Assembly: GCA_003993805.1 (NCBI GenBank)
Contig: RSEF01000019.1
Span: forward strand, 11,258,201 to 11,322,200
Length of the DNA: 64,000 nt
Reading direction: 5' to 3'
Source of the DNA: Himantopus leucocephalus
Taxonomy: Eukaryota > Chordata > Aves > Charadriiformes > Recurvirostridae
Below are positions 12,297 to 24,333 of the stretch, piece after piece. Position 1 is the first letter of the stretch, and every line of letters begins with the position of its first letter. The position numbers and the translations under genes were made by a program. The notes below the pieces were generated by a model. The model searched no databases and was not told the DNA's origin. It saw nothing but the letters and a program-made list of their open reading frames with translations.

Positions 12297-14003
12297 GTAA
12301 GTGCACAAACGATGTCTGTATTTCACTCAGCGTTTTGCAAGGAATGACAACCATTACAGTGCCACCAGCAATAAAAGATAAACTATATGTACTAGCACTG
12401 CGTGTTTGCATTTTGCCGTTCACTCTTCAAACGGCTGTGGTGGTGGAATTCAGCAAAACCAAGATTCAGAGCGTGAGTCATTTTTTCAGGCAGTGTGTAA
12501 ATCGCCGCTCTGGCACTGCTGAGGAGACGGGGGTCAAAGGACAGTACAGACTGTCCACTGCTGTAAAATACAACTTTACTGCTTTGTTTAATAAATTACT
12601 TACTATGATTAAATACCTGACAGCTTCCAAGTACAGCAGTAATACAGTTGAGTGTTTAAGTAAACAGTCTCTTTGTACTAACTCGCTGTAATGTTCAGCA
12701 AACCTGTATGCACAAGCTGAAACAGAGAGAGCAGCTTTTGTAGGAAATGTACTCTGGGCAGAACTTCTCTGGATAAGTCCTGTGTTTAGCTTTCTTTTCA
12801 TAGACCTATCAGCCTGCGTTATAAAGCCTCTCCCCGGCACTAGCCAAATATTCTCTCAGTCACTGGAGTATAATCTTAATAAAAAGGAATTGTCAATAAA
12901 CATTCTTTATTCCCTTGCAATGTAACATTTTTGTATATTTATATTGTGTGACAGATACTAATGGCAAATACTTCTGTCATTTACAGCAGTTATTACAGTT
13001 TCTGTTATTAAGACCTTTTATTCTAAACGTTTTGATCCTCATGATGGAAGTTATGGCTGCTCTTTGGCTTAAGTTTCTGAAGTCTGTATGTATACTTTTG
13101 GCAATGGAAGAAATCAAGTTGTTGGCTAAGGGTTTTTTGGGGGGAGAACACAACTATTGTCCCATTGAGGTCTGTATCTGTTTCCCTTTTAATAAGAGAT
13201 TGCAGAAGTTAGAAGGGTCGTCACTGACAAAGTTGTTCAATGTGTTAGAGGTCTGTGTGAGCAGATCCCGAGGCAGAACTAGAGGCAGGAACACTAGGTA
13301 AGTCAGTCATGGATAAATTGCAATTTAATTTCAGCTAGTGTTCCTTCTAATCACTGTTCTCCAGATACTATAAAACAAAAAAGGTCATACAAGTAACAGC
13401 ATGCTTGGAGGAACTCAGCTGTTCTTGGTTTTTTTTTTAGATGAAAGTACTTGATGTTTCAGCATTATGTGTTGTTCTAGAGCCAAGATATGATTCATAT
13501 TTTACTGGTTTTGCTCGCTTTAAGTCATTCTGCACTTTTATACTGTAATGTCTATGTAATGTAAAACATACATGAGCATACTTGTTACACCTAGATTGTA
13601 ATGTAAAAATGTCAGAGATATTTAAGTGCATTATTAAAGTTTACATTAAAAAAGGCTTTTCATACTGTCATTAGTACAAGATTTACCTTTGTATTGTATA
13701 TTAATAGAGATTGCCTGGAGAAGTTAACTTTTGAACTGTGTAACAGTACCATTAACAGACTTGAAGCTATTACTAAATATGGTAAATGAAGGGGAGGGCT
13801 CCTCAAGAGGGAGGAGTGTCAAGTTAGCAACTCCCCGCCTCGCAAAGGGAGTCTAAAACTGTTAGGGAAATGTTAATTCACTTTCATTCACATCTGACCT
13901 AGGCTTAAACAGGCTTAAAGAATTTCCTATTAAAAAGAGTAAAAAGGGGGTTTTTTTTGAGACAAAAGTTTTACTTTACTGTTATTTTCTGTTTTGCTTT
14001 CAG
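12297..14003 (+). other. ASPA: Probable first intron of ASPA
   Basis: The interval ends in a strong acceptor (gttttgctttcag, 14003). It contains the alternative donor at 13298 and no coding exon that I recognise. The open frames of 118-128 codons at 12335-13301 lack family resemblance. Confidence 0.4.
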
Positions 14004-14027
14004 CAATTCTTAGAGCTGCTGAAAAGC

Positions 14028-17000
14028 ATGACTTCCTCTTCTGTTGTTGATAAACCTCCGGTAAGACGGGTTGCTATCTTCGGAGGAACTCATGGCAATG
14101 AGTTATCAGGGGTATTTTTGGTCAAGCACTGGCAAGAGAATGGAGCTGAGATTCAAAGAACAGGAATGGAAGTGAAACCATTTCTTACCAACCCAAGAGC
14201 TGTGAAGAAGTGTACTAGATACATTGACTGTGATCTGAACCGTGTTTTTGACCCTGATAATCTTGGGTAAGAATAGTTGCACTTTCTGTTGCTTTACTTT
14301 CTGTTTTTTAAAATTGTAAGGAGCTTCCTTTCCAGATTAAAATGTTAACATAAGTTCCACTACTATTTTAACTGTGCAGTCACATAACTGAAATTATTGA
14401 CCTTTAACCCAAAAAGAACAAATTGCGTGAGCGTTAACAGATTCATTTTAAAACTACTGCTACTAGAATGAGTCTCAAACCAACACCTAATCTCAAACAC
14501 AGCATTTTAAATTAGTATTACATTAGCTATATTTGTGTAAACTGAAGTATTGCTGTTCTGAGTTGCAAAGTCATTATTTCTTATGTCTTTTTGTGCAATT
14601 CAGCTTTGGAGCTGTTCTGAATGCAATTACACTTGCAGGAAGATAGCAGATAAAAGCAATTTAAAGCTAGACATCCGAGTATGTGAAAGAATGGCATACA
14701 AATCAGGGAAGTGTATTTAATTTCAGTTACATACAGTAAAAGATGAAAACTTGAAATTAGCGAAGTTAGAAATAATGGATTCTGTGGCAAAATGATAGCC
14801 AAAAAGTCTCAATAATTTAACTGACTCATTATTTTAGGAGAAATACAATCTATAATTACTGTAAAGTAGTAATTGATTTTTACATTTTTAATGGGATTTT
14901 ATGGTTTCTCTGCTTTTGAGACATCTATTCCAGAGGTGTACTTTGCTGTATAAACGTTCTTATGTTTGGTATAGTTGCATGCTAAACAGGTAATTATGTT
15001 TCAGAAAGGCCTTAATAGTAAAGGTGAATATCAGTGAAAGAAATATGTACCACATGTATTTTGTAAGCATGGTTATTCTTACCCTGCACATCTTTTCATC
15101 TGGCTTTTCCTCTTAGGATATTGTTGTTGATTATTATATATAAGATAAACAGACTTTTTAACACCGAAGTGTGGAGGCCATTCTTTTAATTGGTTACTTA
15201 GGACAAACGTCTGGAAAAAAAAAAAAGTGGTTTTGTTTGTTTTCGGCTGCTTTGAACATAGAACACTTGACAAAGTAGCAGATTAAGACACCTCCAGGTT
15301 GTCTTCATTTTTTAACTAATATTTCACAGTAAATCCTATTAAGTTGCCCAGTCCTATTACAACACTACTGAATGTCTGCAACACCTTCACCTGATCCTGT
15401 TAAGTGTAGACCCTTCAAGATTACAAATGATTTTCCAAAATAACAAAAAGGAGAGTGAAATATTGATACTGCTGAAAGTAATGGTGGAAGTCCCATTGGC
15501 TTCAATAAGAAGTATTTAAGTCATGTGAAGAAACTTTGACTTTTAGAGACAAAGAATACAAAGGTAGATTATGTGATACACAGAAACATAAAAAGAGAAA
15601 AAGGAGCTTGAGGGGCTCGCATAATAATTCTAATCCATCTCACATCCCACCAGTAGATCAATTGCATGTAGACATTCCTAATTGATTATGTCTTGCCACT
15701 TCTCATACTCCGGCAGTGGTGATCCTGTAATTTTCCTCATCAGACTCTTCTGATCCGTAGATACTCATGCAGTTAGTCAAGTGTTTTGTTAGTATTTAAC
15801 AAACCTTTCTTTATGCAACTCAGTACCTGTATTTCTTAGAAACTTAAAATATCACCAAACTTGAGCTGTATTGAGAAAAAACCCTGAATTTAGGGCAAAA
15901 GATATTGGGTATTTCTGTATTGTGCTTGGGTAGTATCCCAAGCCTGCCATCAAAACCAGATTTGCTGTCTGTGTGGAATAAGCCTGAACCTAGCGCAGTT
16001 TTGTACACTTTTAATATGTGAGATAGATAGATATCTTTGTGTCATACATCAGTTTCCTATAGAGTCCTTATAGAACAGGAAGCAGATCTCAGACCTTTCC
16101 TTATGCTAAGACCATTTTTTCAAAGTGTAGTACAGACATAGTCACCTGAGATTACAAGTATTAAAACTCTGGAGGAATAGAGTTGAGGTAGCAAAATCTT
16201 TTATGAGCTTTGAGGGTCAGGAGGGCTCAAAACAAGAGACTATAAAAGTCTGATCAGAATATGAGAAGACAAGAAATAAGGCAAGTTACAAAAGACCTTG
16301 TGACTGATGTCCAAGGTAAAAGGGCATGGATTGATATCAGAATACCATCTTCAGTAGCAGGTCGATCCCGTCTTGGAAGTGGCCTAAGTTGCTGATAAAT
16401 TTTAAGTTAGTTTTCTGCATAGGGGGAAATTTTAGGATGTAAAGAAATAAGAGAGAAGTAAATAGTCTCCATCTAAAACCATACTTGCTTTCTTCAAGCA
16501 CACATTCATCAAGTTTTAACAGTTTGGTAATTAAATAGGTGATTTCAACTCCAGTCAATTGTGAAATTAAAGTAAAAAGAAAAGGGTATACGTATTTTGT
16601 TGACTGTAAAGCCATGGAATGAGTTTACTAATTTCTTTGTACTGATATTAACAGCAGGACAGTGGTGGAAGATATTCCATATGAAGTGAGAAGGGCTCAG
16701 GAAATCAATCATATATTTGGTCCAAAAGGTAGTGATGATGCGTATGACCTTATTTTTGACCTTCACAACACCACTTCTAACATGGGTGGTACCCTTATTC
16801 TTGAAAACTCCAGGGATGACTTTACAATTCAAATGTTTCATTATATCAAGGTAAAACCAATTTAAATGAACTATTAAAATAGATTATTAATTGTAATGTT
16901 GTATTACTATATATTATTTTGTAGTTTCTTTAAATATACTAATTTTTATTCTGCAAAACTGTTTAAAATATTTAATCACTCGTAGGATGGGGTTTTTTAA

Positions 17001-20000
17001 TCAGAGATTATTAATAATTTGATTATAATATCAGGTAATTCAGATTTGAACTCATCATAATCTTCATTTATTAAAATGAATGTTAGTAAGACCGATGGGC
17101 AAAGAGGAATGCTTAGAATAACATCTATGAAAATGAATGTCATTTAATCTGCTTTCACACTGATCTGTCAGGATCTTGGATAAATTTGGGTCACACATGC
17201 TAAATAGTTAAACATTAATTTTATGAAATAAAGACACAGAAAAAATAATGGAACTAGGTGATGACAAATGTTCCCTTCATCAGTATTTATAGGAATAGTG
17301 ATATGTCTTTAGAAGCTGTTTGATTCTGCTGTTCCTGAAGCTGATAAGTATTGGGAGAGTGAGGTTTGCAAAAGTGCTGGCTTAAGCGTAATCTGGTTGA
17401 GGTACTAGTGACCTAGACAGTGACTGATGAAATCAAGGTTAGGACAACAGTGCAGAATTTTAATTTTTTTTTTTCCCTTAGAAACAAGGTATATTTTAAC
17501 ATTTGATTTTTTCTCATTACATGTTTCCCATTTAAAGTTGATAAAATACTTGAAGATATAGAAAGCTTATGACTAAAATTACACGAAGAGCAACGGTAGG
17601 CAGAAGAGGCCTGAAATAGGTTTCTATGTCAAAAAAAAGGTTAAAGAAAGGCTTAATTCACAATCTATGTCCCCATAAGAGAATCTAAGTCTAACACACA
17701 AAATACTTGAAATCTGCTTTATGGTATTTTGATTCTAAGTTTTGGAACACTGATGAGTAGATTTTTCTTCCCGTTAGCAATTTAAGACTAGAACTGTGTT
17801 CTGTTATTTGAGGAGAAAGCAAGGTTCAGTGGAGCATGCCTGGCTTGAGTTAATGGAAAGGAGACCAACAAATACAGCTTTGTATGTTTTCTAAAGATGT
17901 CCTACTTCTTTGAGGGCCATGAAATAAAGGCAACATATTGAAGACATTGTGTAAATCACTTCTGCATCAGTAATCTTTTGTGGCACAACATTTTAAAATA
18001 TTTGCATAACAAAGAAATTTTTAAACAATCTCCACAGAACGCTTTGGCTCCAGAACGCTGTCCTGTTTTGCTGATTGAACATCCTAGCTTGAAATATGCA
18101 ACAACTCGATCTGTAGCAAAACATCCTGTTGGTAAATATGAAAAAATAAAGACTGTTTTAACCCACCATAAATTATTTAAAAATATGCCTGTTTCCAGAT
18201 CTGTTCATTTCATTACATTATACAGCGTGCTCTGATTACCAGCAGCTATTTGACAATGTATTTACTGACTCAAATGTATGTGATTATCTTTTCTTCTGAA
18301 GAGTTCTGATTTATACTTGTCTTAAAAAATACAAAAGCCAGATGGAAGTTCCTAAACTTGGTTAACCCACTATTTGCAGAAAATATTTACAATATATGAG
18401 GATAAGGAAGAAGTAACAACTTCAGAAAAGAAATGTTTACTTCCTCTAAATAAGCCTTGGCTGAAACACTGCTTGTTAGCCAAGAAGAGGAAAACAGAAG
18501 ATGTGATAAAGGAAGGAGAAAATCATGTTCTGCACGGAAGTGGTTAACTTTTTCATTTATGGAATAAAAACCATAGCCATAGAAAAAATCATTAGTTTGC
18601 TTTTCATATTAAACAATGAGTTCTCTAAAACGCAGCATGGAAAGATAGAATGAGGAAAAAAATAAGAGAAACAAATACATATAGTCACCCTTTCTCTTAC
18701 CCTAGTAGCACACTCAAAAATGTACATATGGTTCTTTAAACTGATCCTGACCAGTGCGCTAAATTTTCTGCTTGCCTTACAAAATCACATAACTCTGTAA
18801 TTTAAAATTCCTCTTGAACATAAACCATAGACCTAATCAGACATCTATTTTTGCTGTGTAATCTAAAGATGTGATATATTATGGCTGTATTAATAATCTC
18901 CCTCATCTGCAAACAGGTGTGGAGGTGGGTCCCCAGCCACAAGGTGTTGTTAGAGCTGATAATTTGGACAAAATGAGGAAGATTGTCAAACATGGCCTTG
19001 ATTTTGTGCAACTTTTTAATGAAGGTAGAGTAAGTAATGAGAGACTATAGCCCCCTTTGTCATGACAGTGGACGATTTCAGGAGAATATTTTTTTAAAAA
19101 TAGATTGGGCTACAACATTTTACAGTTAAACAGGTAAGGGGAAGGGGGGATGTTCACTAGACGATGTAAGTGTGGCGTCAGAAAGTCAGAATTCCTGTAT
19201 AGCTCCTTTGGGTAGCTTTAAGGATATTTCCTCTTTCTGAAGATTCAATAAGTATACTTGATCTTTGCCTTACAGTTGCTTTGAGAATCTGAAATGCTAG
19301 CTAACAATATTTGTATAGTAGTATGTCCATGGAGAACATACATAAATTAATAAAAAGAAAGAAGTGTTTAATTTACATGCCTTCTGTTCATTGCTATCTA
19401 AAATTAAAGTAAATAAATTTTGTAAGGTTTTGTTATACCTGTGTACCCCTGCGTACTATCTAAAATACATACTGACAAAAAATAGGTGTTTAAAAATTCT
19501 TTTAGAGCACATTTTGTCAGGGGGCTTTTTTTGGAAGTAGAAGGAAAAGAATATAGTTGTGCATGTCAGAATCTCCATTATTGTGCTGGAATGGTAAAGA
19601 TTAAATAGCAGTGGTACCATCCTGTGCTGTGCAGCACTATCAAACGCAGGCCTTTCAATGATTTCTTCATCTAGAAAATATCTCTTTTTAAGTATACAGT
19701 GAAAAATCACATTTCAGCACCAAATTTAGATCTGGGCTTCATACACTACAATACCTGACTGGACTTAGCTTTCCGGACTCTCTGCAACTTAGCTTTGAAA
19801 GGACAAAAAAATCTGGAGCTGCACATTTTAATGATACATGAGCTAATCACTAGTGTGTAAACTCTGATGAGGTAAAACCTAATTATTTAAGCCATTCTAA
19901 AAAAGAATAAATAATGCATTGTTCTTTTTAACAGACAGTTGTTCATTTTGACATTAAATTACATTTATTCTTTCTAGGAAAGGAATTTCCACCGTGTACA

Positions 20001-20842
20001 ATTGAGGTTTTTAAAATAATGGAGAAAGTAGATTATCCCAGGAATAAGAATGATGAAGTTATTGCTATTATTCACCCTAAACTGCAGGTAAATTCTAAAA
20101 TAGTTTCCATTTGTGACCTTTTATAAGCATTCCTGTGTTGCTTCTGCTAGATTGTAGTATATTTTAGTAGTAAATACTTAAAATGACAATATTGCCAATG
20201 GGTTTATTGGATAGTTTAGACTTTCCCTATGGTAAGTTCTATCACTAAGGTCGCACAGTATTTCAGTAACTGACTTGGGAATCACTGAATCTAATATCAC
20301 TTTTGAACCTAAAACTAAAAAGACAATAGGATATCTTATATGCTAAAACATAAATCTAATTTTGAATGCTAAAATGAGGGTCTGTTTTAAATCAATTATG
20401 AGCATATGCAGTTTCCTTTTAGTTCACCTTTACCAGTGAATTCTATACAAGCCTGAAAACGAGGGCCAGAAACCTGAAATTACATACTGAAGATTAAAAG
20501 GAATTCTTTTTAAAGCTTTTGCCATAAACTGCAAAGAATATAATTATTGAGCATAAACTCAGAAATATATCACATGAAATATACAAAAACAGGGAAGTAA
20601 ATATATTCTATTTATTTTCTTTCTCTAAGGATCAAGACTGGCAGCCACTGAACAATGGTGATCCTCTATTTTTGACTCTTGATGGAGAAGTAATTGCATA
20701 TACAGGGGACTGTACGGTCTACCCAACATTTATTAATGAAGCCGCATATTATGAAAAGAAACAAGCTTTTGTAAAAACAGTAAAAATCAAACTCACTGCA
20801 AAACACATCAGATCCTGTGTCTTAGACCAGAACGCTTCTTAA
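14028..20842 (+). CDS. ASPA: ASPA, aspartoacylase (complete, 6 coding exons, 319 aa)
   Basis: Coding exons: 14028-14266, 16655-16850, 18038-18131, 18917-19024, 19978-20087, 20630-20842. The sum is 960 nt with matching phases. Aspartoacylase is a cytosolic zinc hydrolase that splits N-acetyl-L-aspartate into acetate and aspartate; its loss causes Canavan disease in humans. Visible active-site parts (human number in brackets) are the zinc ligands His22 and Glu25 in GGTHGNE (21, 24) and His117 in [10 protein letters not shown] (116). Substrate-binding Arg64 (63), Asn71-Arg72 in DCDLNR (70, 71), Arg169 (168) and Tyr289 (288) are present, as is the catalytic Glu179 in VEVGPQPQG (178). Glu286, the position of the common human E285A disease allele, is intact. 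Human ASPA is 313 aa; the extra residues are one near the N-terminus and a longer C-terminal tail. The ATG is the first in the exon after the acceptor at 14003. Nothing suggests loss of function. Confidence 0.97.
14267..16654 (+). other. ASPA: ASPA intron after coding exon 1
   Basis: This is the largest ASPA intron within the coding part (2.4 kb, phase 2, donor gg|gtaaga, acceptor ttaacag). It is AT-rich, with a short GATA microsatellite near 16021-16033. No other gene is seen. Confidence 0.85.
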
Positions 20843-20920
20843 AGGCTTATTACAGATTTTCCATACCAAAAGTGGATTTCTTCTCTGGGAAATCCAGTGT
20901 CATTCAGTAGTAATTAATGG

Positions 20921-21062
20921 AATAAATTAATGCAGAATCTAATTTTAAATTGTAATTTAATTAACATTGCTAAGCAATTTTAAGATGACACATACTGTCA
21001 TAATGCTAGTTATGACTTCTGTTTACTTGTTCTAATAGATTACTATAGATGCAAAGAATAAA
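20921..21062 (+). other. ASPA: ASPA polyadenylation signals
   Basis: AATAAA occurs at 20921-20926 and 21057-21062, 79 and 215 nt past the stop codon. Either would give a short 3' UTR, and both lie well left of the TRPV3 end, so the convergent transcripts need not overlap. Confidence 0.55.
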
Positions 21063-22244
21063 TACTATTTTTATGAAGTTTGTTATTTCACGCTATATCA
21101 AATGATTAAACAATATACCACATCGGGGTCAGAGGCTATAAAAATTATATCCAGCATCATATAGAAAGATGCTCATTCACAAAACTACAGCATATAAAAA
21201 TTTTACAGGATTTCTACTTTCTAACCCAAACTCCCAATAGCCATCCCTTTTTAAAATGGGGTGATCCCTGAAAGTAATTCCTTGGGTAAACATACAAAAT
21301 ACGAGAAAAAGGAAAAGCTAGGGAAAGAGAAACAGAGTAAGGAGATATATATACACACACATATAAAAATTCTTTTATATTATCTGTATATGTGACTAAC
21401 CCCTACTGTGCTGAAGTGGAAGCCTTAGGGTTTGTTTTGTTTTTTTTATACTTAGGAAAATGTAAAATAAGCTAAAAACATATGATTTCTGAGAAAAATA
21501 CACTAAAATAAATGTAAAGCTTTGTAAATTTAAAGTATTACAAGATTAATTCAAGCTGTTTCTGATTTAATATTAAATTAAAGGTAAAAAGGTTTGAATT
21601 TAGAAAGTATCTAATAGTTGGAAACATACTGGAGCAATATTCAAATTTAGAAAGAAGATGTAGTTATGCCATGGAAAGTTTTGAAGAAAATTTCTGTTGC
21701 AATGGGGACAAGAGAAGTTTATAGCTTTACAACTTTTAGGTGTATCCACCTACTGCTTGTAGCATTTTCCAAATAAAATTTTAATCTACTGTTGTACCCA
21801 AAAAGTTTTCATTGAAGAAGGCAAGATTAGGTAATGGCTCAGGTTCTGATTGAAGAGCAATGCACAAACCATACCTGAGTATTTCAGAATGGAAATTAAG
21901 AAGAATTCCATATGGGGAGACTTCTCAGAATTTTGAGACTGATTTGTTCTGTATTTGTAGAAAGCAAGCCTGTCATAGTAGCTGAAAAAGAGAATAAAGT
22001 GGGGATTTAATTAATTTTCTAAAGTTGTTTTTAACATATTTGACAATAATTGGGGTCAGAGAAAACATTAAGAACTTTGCATAAGGATACAGTAATTAGC
22101 TATTTACTGAAAGATTCATTGTCTACATAACCCCCAAATTCTACCCTTTGAAATTTGGTATCTTCCTTACTACTAAGCCAAAATCCTTTTTTCCTTGCTT
22201 TGTGTGACTCCTATGGCAAGAAAATAAAAGCACAGGACAGAATG
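21063..22244. other. Gap between ASPA and TRPV3 3' ends
   Basis: This AT-rich stretch contains a small TA/CA microsatellite around 21346-21364. I see no gene, RNA gene or mobile element in it. Confidence 0.5.
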
Positions 22245-22267
22245 TTTATTGAATTACAAGTTTTATT
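22245..22267 (-). other. TRPV3: Candidate TRPV3 polyadenylation signals
   Basis: TTTATT on the plus strand (AATAAA on minus) occurs at 22262-22267 and 22245-22250, close together, about 2.07 kb beyond the TRPV3 stop. Another minus-strand AATAAA at 24166-24171 is only 165 nt past the stop. The choice sets a 3' UTR of about 0.2 or 2.1 kb. Confidence 0.4.
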
Positions 22268-24333
22268 TCTTTAATTTAAATAAACAATGTATAAAAAGTA
22301 CAGAACAGTCTGTTCTAGTCATTATTCATAGTGTTCGTGGTAAGACTCTTGAGACAGGAGACATTATGTGTGATCTGGCAGGGCTCTGTGGCCACAAAAG
22401 GAGAATATGTTCTCAGCAAAGAACTTTTAGAAACAACCTCCCATCTTCCTCCTCAGTTCTATCGTACAGTTTTGTACCTGGACATTGGCACAGCAGATTC
22501 CTTACGGGTTTTGTGCCTTCCTGTTTTATGGCTACACCTGCAGTGTGACCTCAGTACAGCGCAGAGATACCTGAACTTGTTTTCAGGGACAAGTCTACCC
22601 ATAGCAACAGGGAGTACAGCGCAGGCTAGTTTATTCTGCTTCCTGAGTACATGCAAAGAGGTATTTTATTTTTTTTGTACAAAAACTGGCACTCAAAAGA
22701 ATCCAAATGGAACTGCATAGTCCTAAGGCAATATTCTTTGTTGGCAGTTTCAATGCAAAATTAACCAGCAAAGGTGAAAGATTCCAAGACCACAGGAATT
22801 TTTCTTCTCATACACACTTATCCTACGAAGAAGGCCCAACAATGCTCAGACATTACATTGGTCTACTGATACGCATAAACGTCCTTCCCCTCAAATTTCT
22901 ATGCCCTGTAAAAACATAACTGAATTGAAGATTTCAATCTGATTTCATCCATCCAGGCCATACATGGTAGGAAACACAGGATACAGCATCTAGAGAAGAC
23001 CAGTTGGGTAGCGAGAACCATGTCCACCATCCCTGCAAATAGCTCTCCACTATCCTTTCCGCTGGAGTGTTCCCTCATGCTCTCTTCTGTGTTAAGAAAG
23101 TCTTTTGGATCATTTTGCCCACAGCAGGCTTCGCTGTAAGAATCCAACGCAATTCATATTATCATTCAAATGCAGAACAGAATTCCCCTGAGTCTTTCCT
23201 AAATAGCACCTTTAAAACAGGCACCAAATGAATGTATATGATGAAGACCCGTGACACTGAAAACACATAATATATGAACTGAAATTTAAAAGTACATAAA
23301 ACAAATATTTCTTTTTATACATACACACATAAAATAGAAAACTAAAAATATAATTCATAGTACTAGGTCATCACAGGTAGTGAAATAAAAAGTGCTACAG
23401 AAATGCATTACAAAGTCCTCTGAATAATAAAAAAAAAGCTTTAAGTGTCTGCAATTGCATTGCATTTAACTGATTTTGTTCATTTTGGGAAGAAATACTG
23501 ACTTATTTTCCTGAAGTGGCTGAATACAAAGATTAATTTACTTTTAAACCAGAACTTCCAATGTGATAACTTATTTCATGCAGTAAGATGCAACAGCACA
23601 GAAAAGTAAAGACCTTGTGACTGGAACAAACTCAGAAATACTCTCCAATATTCTCTGTATTTCTGCCCTATTATTTTATGGGAAGGCGTATGTACATAGT
23701 AATAAATAAAGAGCAGTAAGCACCACATTATACCCTAGGGATTACACACAGGAAAACAGATCAGGCAAAGCTAATGAGACCTGAAGAGGCTTTCTCCAGC
23801 TTGCGGAATCAAGCCTCCAGTAACACTGACAGACAATACAAAAGCTTCAAATGTATCCAGAACATTGTTATTTCCAAATAACATACTTCATTTAGTAGTC
23901 TTCAGAATTGAAATGCCTTTCTTTTCTCCACGACAAGAACTTAACTTTTTGCAGCATACAAAATGTTTCTCATGAGTTAGATTCCAAAACAAAGAGAGCA
24001 GACTGGGATCACGATGATCTTAATTTTCCACAAAAGGAAGAAACAGCTCACATTTGACTTTTTTTATCCAGTGAAAAGTCTAGAGCCAAGTTTGAGTAGC
24101 GTCATGCAAACTTGGACACCAATGGTTTTCAAGAGGCTCAAAATTGAACCAATGAAATAGTCCTTTTTATTTTAGCTTAGCTGCCCCGATTAAACAGGTT
24201 AAAGTCATCAGACCATGTCACTGAAAGTTTGTGTTCCAGCTGGTTACAGCTGTCCAGAATATCAACAAAGCTTTCAGCATCCACTGCTGATGTTTTTAAC
24301 CTTCAGAACCACCACATATCGAATGCAGCACAG
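22268..24333 (-). other. TRPV3: Probable TRPV3 3' UTR / downstream region
   Basis: There is no coding exon here. Open frames around 22249-23147 on both strands lack family resemblance. If the distal polyadenylation signals are used, this entire stretch is 3' UTR. Confidence 0.4.

Noticed and set aside
12335..13301. Plus-strand frames of 118 and 128 aa, and a 120-aa minus frame, upstream of ASPA
   Set aside because: They lack family resemblance and lie in the likely ASPA 5' intron; opposing frames overlap, as expected by chance in AT-rich DNA.
16021..16033. Short GATA run as a possible microsatellite locus
   Set aside because: Only about three units; of no note beyond the intron description.
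22249..23147. Cluster of frames (99, 129, 70 aa plus; 65, 82 aa minus)
   Set aside because: Overlapping both strands, no splice pattern and no motif; more likely TRPV3 3' UTR.
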